Part shown: piece by piece, positions 53,160 to 61,615 of the stretch
Layout: each line of letters begins with the position of its first letter
How positions within the stretch are numbered: position 1 is the stretch's first letter
Source: Aquimarina sp. MMG016
GTDB lineage: Bacteria; Bacteroidota; Bacteroidia; Flavobacteriales; Flavobacteriaceae
Direction: 5' to 3'
Assembly: GCF_018100805.1 (NCBI RefSeq)
Contig: NZ_JAGJEA010000003.1
Coordinates: 372,001-436,000, forward strand
DNA length: 64,000 nucleotides
Translations under genes and position numbers: made by a program
Notes under the pieces: model-generated
What the model was told of the DNA's origin: nothing
Database searches by the model: none
Seen by the model: only the letters and a program-made list of their open reading frames with translations

Positions 53160-56100
53160 ATGAATCTTAAATTACTAGTAAAGTCTCTACTAGTGTTCAT
53201 CTATATGTGGGCGCAAAGTGGAGAAGCTCAATCTGTTTTTATTAATGAAATACATTACGATAATGCAAGTACAGATATAGACGAAGCTATTGAAATTGCA
53301 GGGGCTGCTGGAACAGACCTTACAGGTTGGAGTATTGCTCTATATAGTGGACCTAATAGTTCTGTTTACAATACAATTTCCTTATCAGGAACTATTACAG
53401 ACCAACAAAATGGATATGGAACTGTCGTAGAGATACTTCCATCTAATGGATTGCAAAATGGTCCCGCAGATGGTCTTGCGCTTGTAGACAATAACAATGC
53501 GGTTGTTCAGTTTTTAAGTTACGAAGGTGTAATCACTGCTGTAGACGGACCTGCATCAGGGTTAACTAGTACGGATATTGGGGTGATTGAATCTAGTACC
53601 ACTCCTGTTGGGGCTTCTTTACAACTTACAGGAGCAGGAGTATCGGCGGGAGAATTTATATGGGAAGCCATGGACGCTAATACTTATGGTACGGTAAATA
53701 CAAATCAAGTATTTGGTACACCAGTAGTAATACCTGTAATCAACGAATTTGTATTTAATCATACCGGCTCTGATACAGATGAATTTGTTGAAGTATTGGC
53801 CGGAACCGAAACCGACCTAAGCGAATACTGGCTGCTTGAAATTGAAGGAGATAATAATGGATTAGGAACTATTGACGAGGTAATTCAACTGGGAACCGCA
53901 GATGTTAACGGGTATTTTACTACAACTTTTGGTAGTAATATTTTCGAAAACGGAACCGTTGCCCTACTCTTGGTTAAAAATTTCACTGGAACTTTAGGTG
54001 ACGATCTTGATACCAATGACGATGGTGTTTTTGACACTACTCCCTGGGAAGAAATTACAGATGATGTTGGTGTTAATGATGGAGGAGCAGGAGACCTTAA
54101 TTATGCATCTGTTACACTGGCACAATCTTTTGATGGAATATCATTCACAGTGGGTGGAGCTTCTAGATTCCCTAACGGAAATGACACTGATGCTGTAGAT
54201 GATTGGACAAGAAATGATTTTGATGGTAGCGGCCTACCTAGTTTCCCGGTCGTAGCTGCAGAACCGGGAGAAGCAGTAAACACTCCAAATCGAGAGAATG
54301 TAGTGATCGAAGATGGTGGTGGAGAAGACCCAGTTGTCCTAATTAATGAAATAGATGCTGATACTGAAGGTTCTGATATGTTAGAATTTGTAGAATTATA
54401 TGACGGTGGAGCAGGAAACACATCATTAGATGGTCATTTACTAGTATTCTTTAATGGATCTAATAATCAAAGTTATGCAACCTATGATTTAACGGGTTTT
54501 ACAACCAATGCCAACGGGTATTTTGTTGTAGGTAATACCGATGTGCCGGGAGTATCTATTACTTTCTCAGGAAACTTTTTGCAAAACGGACCAGATGCTG
54601 TTGCTTTATATAAAGCAGGTGCTTCAAGTTTTCCAAATGGAGCATTAGTAACAACTGATAATCTTGTCGACGCTATTATATATGATACTAATGATAGTGA
54701 TGATGCAGAGTTATTAGTACTATTAAACGAGGGAGAGCCCCAGGTAAATGAAGATGAGAAAGGAGACAAGAACTTCCACTCATTACAACGTTTCCCTAAC
54801 GGATCAGGTGGGTTGAGAAATACATCTACCTATACACAGGCTATTGCAACCCCAGGTGCTTCTAACACCAATGCAACAGAAGTTGTAAATCTAATTATTA
54901 ATGAAATAGATGCCGACACACAAGGTTCTGATGTTTTAGAATTTGTTGAAATTTATGATGGAGGAATAGGAAATACTTCATTAGACGGTTATGTTTTAGT
55001 GAATTACAATGGTAAAAACAATACTTCTTATAATGCTTTCGATCTAGATGGTTTTTCAACCAATCCTGAAGGGTATTTTGTAATTGGTAATACCAATGTC
55101 GCCAATGTAAATCTTGTGGTACCAGCAGATTCTTTCCAAAACGGTGCGGATGCAGTCGTTCTTTATTTTGGTGATGCTACTAGTTTCCCTAACGGAACAG
55201 CTATAGTTACCGAAAATATTATTGATGCTGTTGTATATGACACTAATGATGCAGACGATGCAGAACTGTTAGTTTTATTAAACGCTGGTCAACCTCAAAT
55301 TAATGAAGATGCTAATGGTAATAAAGATGTTGAGTCTCTTCAAAGAGCTCCAAACGGACAGGGAGGTGCTCGTAACACGGATACTTATATTGTAAAAACT
55401 CCTACTCCAGGAACCGATAACGACGGTGTAATTGTTGTCCCCGGAGAGCCAATCTCTATTGCTGAAGCAAGAGCAGTGGTCGAAGGAACTCCAGTAACAA
55501 TTGCCGGCGTGCTTACAGTTACCGATAGTTTTAATGGTCCTGCATTCCTTCAGGATGCTACTGGTGGTATTGCTGTTTTTGACGAACAAGTACAGGCTAA
55601 TGCTGCTTTAAAAGTTGGAGATTCTATTACCCTAACTGGTGTTAGAGCTGCATTCAATGACCAGGTACAAATAAGTGGTGTAATTGAAGTGGTGAATAAT
55701 GGACTTCCGCAAAATCCTATTATTCCTTTAGAGATTACTTTAGCTCAGCTTGCTAATCACCCGGGAGAGCTAGTGCGTGTAGCAAACACTTCTTTTCCTA
55801 ACCCAGGAGATCTTTTATTCGGAAATTCAAATTTCACCTTAACCGACGCTAGTGGAACCGGTGAATTAAGAATCGACAACGATGTAGAATCAATTGTAGG
55901 TAAAGTACAGCCCATTACTTGCCCTGAGGTTACTGGTGTAGTAGGCCGCTTTAGAGAATTTTTTCAATTATTACCTAGACAAGAATCAGATATTCCTTGC
56001 TCTGTAGAATTTATACCACCTGGAGATACTGTTGGATTCCCTAAAGAAGATACTTTTGATGTAGTTGCTTGGAACATTGAGTGGTTTGGAGATGAGAACA

Positions 56101-57773
56101 ACTCTCCTGTAGGTCAAAATCCAATGTCTGACACAATTCAAAGAGATAGCACAGCTACAGTACTTAAACGATTAAATGCAGATGTATTCGCTGTAGAAGA
56201 AATTGCAGATGATACTTTATTTGCTGAATTGGTAGCACAATTACCTGGGTATGATTATATTCTTTCAGACGCTACTTCTAATCCAGGAGGAAATCCTCCT
56301 TTCCAGAAAGTTGGATTTATCTATAATACCGAAACAGTTTCTGTAGTAAATACACGTGCTATGTTTACCACTATTCACCCATTATACAATGGTGGTGATG
56401 ATTCTGCCATTACAGACTATCCAAACGAAACTTCGCGTTTCTTTGCTAGTGGTAGACTTCCTTTCTTAATGACTGCTGATGTAACTATTAATGGAGTTAC
56501 AGAGCGGATCGATCTTATTGCATTACACGCAAGAGCGAATAGTGGTAACGATGCTCAAGGGCGTTATGATATGCGTAAATATGATGTTGAAGTACTGAAA
56601 GATTCTCTAGACGCTAATTTTGCTAATAACAAATTGATTCTTCTAGGGGACTATAATGATGATGTTGATGAAACTGTTGCAGATATACCTTCAACGACAT
56701 CTAGTTTCCAGGAATATGTAGATGATACAGCTAATTATACAATTGTGTCTTCGGATCTAAGTGAAGCAGGATTACGTTCTTTTGTATTTAGGGAAAATAT
56801 GATTGACCATATCGCTATCACTAATGAATTAGACGAAGCGTATATCAAAAATTCGGTAACGGTACACTATGAAGTATATGATTCGGATTATGCATTTACG
56901 ACTTCAGATCACTTCCCTGTTTCGGCAAGATTCTTGTTAGAGCCTGAATTTGTAGACAACGAATGTGTAGGTGCGTCGGTTACATCTTTTGATCAAGGTC
57001 CTAGAAGAGATGGAAGAAGAATTTCAAGATACAGAAGTAATCCTGCAAGAGCTCTAGGAAACCCTAAAGAAAGAAGGTTCTTTAACTTTGTAAGTTTAGG
57101 CTTTGGTGGTTCAATTACCATAGAACTGAATAATGAGATTTTTGATAATAAGGATGCTAATGAATTTGCTGTATTTGAGTCTACTGGGTTCTTTGATAAT
57201 ATTCCTTGTCAATACTACCCAGAATCGGCAGAGGTATTTGCATCTCTGGATGGTGTAGAGTTTGTTTCGCTAGGGACTACTTGCCAGGATGGTGAGTTTG
57301 ATTTGTCTGCAGGAAACTTACGTTCTGCTAAATATATCAAAGTAGTAGATATCAGTGATAAGAACATCTTCCCTTGGTTTGCCGATGGATATGATCTTGA
57401 TGCTATAGTTTGTTTAGAAAGTGGTGAGCGTATTGCGAATAAACAAAATATTCTTTTGGCTGAAAATCCAACCGAACTAGAAAGCGAATTACTTACTAAA
57501 GGATTTGGACTTGAAGAAATACAAATCGCAGTAACACCAAACCCGGTTGTGGACCAGTTATTTGTTGAGTTTAATACATTCGTAAAAAGCGACATCGATA
57601 TTACTATTACTAATGTAACGGGACAAACAGTATTTGCCCAAACTATACGTCTTAATGAAGGTCAATCTAAATTGACTGTAGATATGAATCGTTTGCCAAA
57701 AGGATTCTATGTAGTAAATGCAAAAGATACTCAGGGCAGTTTTGGCACAGTACAAAAAATAATCAAACAATAA
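53160..57773 (+). CDS. T9SS-exported multidomain EEP nuclease-like protein with lamin-tail domains
   Basis: A 1537-residue secreted protein. Order: signal peptide (1-24); lamin-tail domains from about 25, 196, 392 and 577, the last two being a clear 184-residue duplication (INEIDADTEGSDMLEFVELYDGG and INEIDADTQGSDVLEFVEIYDGG); an OB-fold-like domain (765-935, VTIAGVLTVTDSFNGPAFLQD); an EEP catalytic domain (967-1260: VVAWNIEWFGDE, VEEIADD, ALHARANSG, LLGDYNDD, DHFPVS); a beta-sandwich like cell-surface domains; and a T9SS tail from about 1453 (VTPNPVVDQLFVEF, PKGFYVVNAKD). Domain set matches secreted flavobacterial nucleases that attack extracellular DNA. A -7-like TATCTTCG lies at 53119. Confidence 0.85.
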   Translation: MNLKLLVKSLLVFIYMWAQSGEAQSVFINEIHYDNASTDIDEAIEIAGAAGTDLTGWSIALYSGPNSSVYNTISLSGTITDQQNGYGTVVEILPSNGLQNGPADGLALVDNNNAVVQFLSYEGVITAVDGPASGLTSTDIGVIESSTTPVGASLQLTGAGVSAGEFIWEAMDANTYGTVNTNQVFGTPVVIPVINEFVFNHTGSDTDEFVEVLAGTETDLSEYWLLEIEGDNNGLGTIDEVIQLGTADVNGYFTTTFGSNIFENGTVALLLVKNFTGTLGDDLDTNDDGVFDTTPWEEITDDVGVNDGGAGDLNYASVTLAQSFDGISFTVGGASRFPNGNDTDAVDDWTRNDFDGSGLPSFPVVAAEPGEAVNTPNRENVVIEDGGGEDPVVLINEIDADTEGSDMLEFVELYDGGAGNTSLDGHLLVFFNGSNNQSYATYDLTGFTTNANGYFVVGNTDVPGVSITFSGNFLQNGPDAVALYKAGASSFPNGALVTTDNLVDAIIYDTNDSDDAELLVLLNEGEPQVNEDEKGDKNFHSLQRFPNGSGGLRNTSTYTQAIATPGASNTNATEVVNLIINEIDADTQGSDVLEFVEIYDGGIGNTSLDGYVLVNYNGKNNTSYNAFDLDGFSTNPEGYFVIGNTNVANVNLVVPADSFQNGADAVVLYFGDATSFPNGTAIVTENIIDAVVYDTNDADDAELLVLLNAGQPQINEDANGNKDVESLQRAPNGQGGARNTDTYIVKTPTPGTDNDGVIVVPGEPISIAEARAVVEGTPVTIAGVLTVTDSFNGPAFLQDATGGIAVFDEQVQANAALKVGDSITLTGVRAAFNDQVQISGVIEVVNNGLPQNPIIPLEITLAQLANHPGELVRVANTSFPNPGDLLFGNSNFTLTDASGTGELRIDNDVESIVGKVQPITCPEVTGVVGRFREFFQLLPRQESDIPCSVEFIPPGDTVGFPKEDTFDVVAWNIEWFGDENNSPVGQNPMSDTIQRDSTATVLKRLNADVFAVEEIADDTLFAELVAQLPGYDYILSDATSNPGGNPPFQKVGFIYNTETVSVVNTRAMFTTIHPLYNGGDDSAITDYPNETSRFFASGRLPFLMTADVTINGVTERIDLIALHARANSGNDAQGRYDMRKYDVEVLKDSLDANFANNKLILLGDYNDDVDETVADIPSTTSSFQEYVDDTANYTIVSSDLSEAGLRSFVFRENMIDHIAITNELDEAYIKNSVTVHYEVYDSDYAFTTSDHFPVSARFLLEPEFVDNECVGASVTSFDQGPRRDGRRISRYRSNPARALGNPKERRFFNFVSLGFGGSITIELNNEIFDNKDANEFAVFESTGFFDNIPCQYYPESAEVFASLDGVEFVSLGTTCQDGEFDLSAGNLRSAKYIKVVDISDKNIFPWFADGYDLDAIVCLESGERIANKQNILLAENPTELESELLTKGFGLEEIQIAVTPNPVVDQLFVEFNTFVKSDIDITITNVTGQTVFAQTIRLNEGQSKLTVDMNRLPKGFYVVNAKDTQGSFGTVQKIIKQ

Positions 57774-57785
57774 ACAATGATTAAA

Positions 57786-57817
57786 AAACTGCCTAAAGAT
57801 TACTTTTTAGGCAGTTT
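57786..57817 (+). terminator. Terminator after the T9SS EEP gene
   Basis: AAACTGCCTAAA (57786-57797) pairs with TTTAGGCAGTTT (57806-57817), 12 bp, 12 bases after the stop. Confidence 0.82.
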
Positions 57818-57846
57818 CTATTTACAATAACTAATCTTAACTCTAA

Positions 57847-58263
57847 ATAGATTCGCTGTTTGCAATAAATCCTTACGCTAAAATCATTACCATGGGTGAT
57901 CTTAATGATGATCCCGATAACTCTAGTGTTAAGAAAATACTAGCTGCCAAATCTAAAAGAGAAGCAGTAAAACTAAAAGGCTTATATAATCCAATGGCTA
58001 ATATGGCTAAAAAAGGTATTGGGTCTCTGGCATATAGAGATAGTTGGAATCTTTTTGATCAAATTATTATCTCTAAAGCATTTTTGGACAAGGATTATTC
58101 TAGTTATAAATATTATAAATCCGGAGTGTATAACAAAAACTATTTATCTAATCCAAGAGGAAGATATAAGGGGTATCCTTATCGTAGTTTCGCTAATGGG
58201 GCGTATACAGGAGGATATAGTGATCACTTCCCGGTATATCTATATTTGATAAAGGAAAAGTAG
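57847..58263 (+). pseudogene. 5'-truncated EEP-family gene (C-terminal part only)
   Basis: From an in-frame stop at 57844 the reading frame runs IDSLFAINPYAKIIT and then MGDLNDDPDNSSVKK through to YSDHFPVYLYLIKEK. That is the last ~140 residues of an EEP protein, closely parallel to the end of the product of the 40612 gene (NPDAKVIVMGDFNDDP, YRSQWNLFDQIV, YSDHFPVYVQL). The homology starts before the first ATG (57892), so an ATG-initiated 123-residue protein would be an artefact. The N-terminal half with the Asn and Glu ligands is gone, so it cannot be an active enzyme. Confidence 0.8.
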
Positions 58264-58274
58264 TTGAAAACAAA

Positions 58275-58300
58275 AAAAGGTGCCTAAATAAGCACCTTTT
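58275..58300. terminator. Terminator between the EEP remnant and the small lipoprotein
   Basis: AAAAGGTGC (58275-58283) pairs with GCACCTTTT (58292-58300). A/T on both sides allows action in both directions; it follows the remnant by 12 bases. Confidence 0.75.
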
Positions 58301-58320
58301 CAAATAAATTATTAAGATAA

Positions 58321-58599
58321 CTATACTTCTTGTGCAAACTCACATGCTCCAAGACCTGTTAATACAGCGTCAAAAGAATTATCTCCACAAGGATTAGCTT
58401 TATACTCTTCAATTGCCGTTTTCGCAGCATTACAAGTTTCAGCATTAGGTTCTGCATCATAAGCATTAATTGTTACTTGCACAGAAGCTTTTAATGCATC
58501 TCTAGCACTATCACAAGCTAAGTCCACAACATCATCTGCTCCACAAGACGTAAATCCAAGGGCTAAGGCACATACAGCCACATACATAAGTTTTTTCAT
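58321..58599 (-). CDS. Small Cys-containing lipoprotein
   Basis: A 92-residue predicted lipoprotein: signal peptide and lipobox Cys19 (LGFTSCGAD). The mature part is short, helical, and has four further cysteines (LACDSA, ETCNAA, NPCGDN, GACEFA) spaced as for two disulfides. I chose the ATG at 58599 because the signal peptide starts there; an ATG at 58662 adds a non-signal stretch. Function unknown. Flavobacteria carry many such small lipoproteins. Confidence 0.72.
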   Translation of the reverse strand: MKKLMYVAVCALALGFTSCGADDVVDLACDSARDALKASVQVTINAYDAEPNAETCNAAKTAIEEYKANPCGDNSFDAVLTGLGACEFAQEV

Positions 58600-58716
58600 A
58601 ATTTTGGTTTTAAATTTGAAATTTGAGACCGTGAATATAGCTGATTTATGCCGTTTTAACAAAAATTAACGTTAAAATTGTGTTTTTTGACGGTAAAACT
58701 TGTGTTTTCGTCGATT

Positions 58717-60552
58717 TTATTCAATCACCTCAACATCTATTGGCTTTCCTATATATGCCAAATAACTATCTTCTTCTATTTCTTTAATAGTTTCACTATA
58801 AGATGAGATTATTTTTATGTGGTTGTATGGGTCTTTAATAAATAAAGGAATAATTTCTGTATCTTCTTTGGTGATTTTTATGATCGTTTCATAATGATCC
58901 TTATTCTCTATCTTTATTTCTAAAATCCCTGGATATTTTTCTGCAAGATCTATTAATCTATAATAATCATCTGTATGAGAAAACAGCCCTTCTACAGGGT
59001 TGTTGTCAGGATCATTCATTTCCTCAGAAGTAATTAGTCGATATGAACCATGCTCTCCGAATTGATTTCTAAATTTGTTAATAGCAAATTTATTGATATC
59101 GCTATTGCCGGTTAATGCCATCAAAAAACCTATATCACTTAATTCTATGTTGTTTTCTAGTTTGTCATTATAGATGTTTCCATCTATTGCCTCTAATCCT
59201 AAGCCTTTAGCTATTTTGATGTTTTCTCTATTACTATCTAAAAGCACAACGTGTCTGTTATTCTCTTTTAAATAAGAGGCAATCAGCCTTGATACTTTTG
59301 ATGCGCCTATGATTAGAATGCCTTCTGACTTATTTAAAAAAACTCCCACCATCTTTGCAAATAGTCGTGCAGTAGTGGCATTAAGCAAAACAGTGCCCAA
59401 TACTATCATAAATACTAAAGGGGTAATATATTCTGCACCAGGCTCTCCTTGTCTGGCAAGTTTTAACCCAAAAAGAGATGCAATACCAGCAGCTACAATC
59501 CCTCTTGGTCCTACCCAGCTGATAAACAATTTTTCATTGAACTTGAGTCCCGAATTTATAGAACTTAGGAAAACCCCTAATGGTCTTATAATGAAAACTA
59601 CTGTAGCAAATAATGCCACCTCATTCCAATTAAACACCAACTCCAGATCCTCTATATTAATATTAGCTGCCAAAAGAATAAATAATATTGATATCAGTAA
59701 TACACTGAGTGATTCTTTAAAATATAATAACTCTTCAATATTAGGTAGATTGATGTTTCCTAGTACCATCCCCATAATCACTACAGAAAGTAAACCAGAT
59801 TCATGTGCAAAAATATCAGACAGTACGAATACCGCTAAAACTGCAGCTAGTGTAAATACGTTTAATAGATAATGAGGAATTACTTTTCTTTTTATAGCAA
59901 AAGCCAATGCATGGGCAAAAGTGAACCCGAAGGTAAACCCAAACAGCACCACCTTTCCAAACTCTAACAATGCGGTAAATGTAAAGGCCTTTCCTTCTCC
60001 TACGCTTATAAATTCAAAAACTAAAACCGCCACCAAGGCTCCAATAGGATCAATCAGAATACCTTCCCATTTTAATATCGCCGATACATCTTTTTTTAGA
60101 GGTATGTTTCTAAGAATAGGTGTAATCACCGTAGGCCCTGTAACAATTATCAAAGAAGAAAATAAAAAAGATATCGGCCAACTGAGTCCAAAAACAAAGT
60201 GCGCTGCAAATCCGGCTCCAAAAAAAGTAACCACTGCTCCTACAGTAATTAATTTTACAATTACCGGCCCTACATTTAGTATTTCGCTTCGTCTTAGAGT
60301 CAATCCACCTTCAAAAAGAATGATTCCTATTGCCAGAGAAACAAAATAAAACAGACTTTCGCCAGGAAATAAACCTTTACTACCATCCCATATGGGTTCA
60401 ATAAGTTTTGTGCCATCTTCTGTAAACAACGTGGCAATTGGTCCTACCAATAGTCCTATCAGAATTAAAGGAAGAATAGCTGGTATTTTAAATTTCCAAG
60501 CGACCCACTGTGCTAAAATTCCCAAAATAACAATCCCTGCTAATTCTACCAT
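58717..60552 (-). CDS. Cation/proton antiporter (CPA family) with RCK/TrkA-N domain
   Basis: A 611-residue membrane protein. The first 385 residues form about 12 membrane segments of a CPA-type Na+/H+ or K+/H+ exchanger (ILFEGGLTLRRSEI, IVTGPTVITPILRN, LKWEGILIDPIGAL, WVGPRGIVAAGIASLFGL). The Asp in LIDPIGA lies at the place of the ion-binding residue. A TrkA-N nucleotide-binding domain follows (ILIIGASKVSRLIASYLKE, VVLLDSNRENI), then a tail. I start it at ATG 60552, where the first membrane segment begins (MVELAGIVILGIL). It keeps cytoplasmic ion balance and pH. Single-gene unit, divergent from the hydrolase operon. Confidence 0.88.
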   Translation of the reverse strand: MVELAGIVILGILAQWVAWKFKIPAILPLILIGLLVGPIATLFTEDGTKLIEPIWDGSKGLFPGESLFYFVSLAIGIILFEGGLTLRRSEILNVGPVIVKLITVGAVVTFFGAGFAAHFVFGLSWPISFLFSSLIIVTGPTVITPILRNIPLKKDVSAILKWEGILIDPIGALVAVLVFEFISVGEGKAFTFTALLEFGKVVLFGFTFGFTFAHALAFAIKRKVIPHYLLNVFTLAAVLAVFVLSDIFAHESGLLSVVIMGMVLGNINLPNIEELLYFKESLSVLLISILFILLAANINIEDLELVFNWNEVALFATVVFIIRPLGVFLSSINSGLKFNEKLFISWVGPRGIVAAGIASLFGLKLARQGEPGAEYITPLVFMIVLGTVLLNATTARLFAKMVGVFLNKSEGILIIGASKVSRLIASYLKENNRHVVLLDSNRENIKIAKGLGLEAIDGNIYNDKLENNIELSDIGFLMALTGNSDINKFAINKFRNQFGEHGSYRLITSEEMNDPDNNPVEGLFSHTDDYYRLIDLAEKYPGILEIKIENKDHYETIIKITKEDTEIIPLFIKDPYNHIKIISSYSETIKEIEEDSYLAYIGKPIDVEVIE

Positions 60553-60741
60553 ATACGTTTGTTCTTTTCTTTGATTGCTAAAATATCGCACTTTTTTTGA
60601 AAACAACCTTTTTAAAAACACATTTTCGAATCAAAATCACAAAATCATATATAATATTCTCTATCTTGTTGTTAAAAAGTCTAAAAATTAAATCTCCGAA
60701 CCCACCATTTTTTCTATTTTGCAAAAATTTATCACTAGACT

Positions 60742-61602
60742 ATGCAATTATACCCCATAAAAGCGGGAAATTTTAAGTTAGACGGTGGTGCTATGTTTGG
60801 AGTAGTACCAAAAGTATTGTGGAACAAAACCAATCCTGCCGACGCTAACAATTTGATCGATATTGCAGCCAGATGTTTACTCATTGAAGACGGAGATCGA
60901 TTGACCCTAATTGATTCTGGAATGGGAAACAAACAATCCGAAAAGTTTTTTGGCTACTACTCCCTTTGGGGAGATGATAGCTTGGATAAATCCTTAAAAA
61001 AAGCTGGATTTCATCCTGATGATATTACAGATGTTTTTATAACTCATCTTCATTTTGATCATTGTGGTGGTGTCGTTAAATGGAACAATGACAAAACCGG
61101 TTATGAATTGGCATTTAGGAATGCTAAGGTCTGGAGTAATGAAAACCACTGGAAATGGGCCGTAGAACCTAACGCTCGGGAAAAAGCTTCTTTTCTTAAG
61201 GAAAACATACTTCCGATTCAAGAAAGTGGACATCTTAACTATATCAAAAGATCAGGAGATGCATTTCAAAAAAACACAGAATTGGGATTTGGCGTACTCT
61301 TTGCAGATGGTCATACTGAAAAACAAATGATTCCGCATATTGATTACAAAGGAAAAACAATAGTCTTTATGGCAGACCTCTTGCCTACAGCTGGTCATAT
61401 TCCTCTGCCTTATGTTATGGGGTATGATACAAGGCCGTTATTGACATTGCCTGAAAAAAAATTGTTCTTAGAGAATGCCGCGGATAATGAATGGTATTTA
61501 TTTTTAGAACATGATGCACATAATGAAATTATTACCGTACAACATACTGAAAAAGGTGTGCGGCTAAAAGAAACCTTTACTTGTAAAGAAATATTTAATT
61601 AA
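60742..61602 (+). CDS. Metallo-beta-lactamase-fold hydrolase
   Basis: A 286-residue zinc hydrolase. Metal motif THLHFDHCGG has His102, His104, Asp106 and His107; later ligands sit in FADGHTEKQM and in the GHIPLPYVMGYD/EHDAH region. Without signal peptide, so cytoplasmic. The arrangement recalls quorum-lactonase-like and other MBL hydrolases; substrate undetermined. First gene of an operon with a subtilase (14 bases on) and an M1 peptidase (12 bases on). Upstream has TATTTTG, one base short of the -7 consensus. Confidence 0.87.
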   Translation: MQLYPIKAGNFKLDGGAMFGVVPKVLWNKTNPADANNLIDIAARCLLIEDGDRLTLIDSGMGNKQSEKFFGYYSLWGDDSLDKSLKKAGFHPDDITDVFITHLHFDHCGGVVKWNNDKTGYELAFRNAKVWSNENHWKWAVEPNAREKASFLKENILPIQESGHLNYIKRSGDAFQKNTELGFGVLFADGHTEKQMIPHIDYKGKTIVFMADLLPTAGHIPLPYVMGYDTRPLLTLPEKKLFLENAADNEWYLFLEHDAHNEIITVQHTEKGVRLKETFTCKEIFN

Positions 61603-61615
61603 AATAAAAAATAAA

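Noticed and set aside
57892..58263. Intact 123-residue EEP protein
   Set aside because: Homology to EEP proteins starts before the ATG and the N-terminal metal ligands are missing, so a truncated gene is the better reading.
59309..60574. Long open frames on the plus strand (187 and 142 codons) opposite the antiporter gene
   Set aside because: They are antisense shadows of a clear 611-residue membrane protein and show Ile/Thr/Asn-rich composition typical of such shadows.
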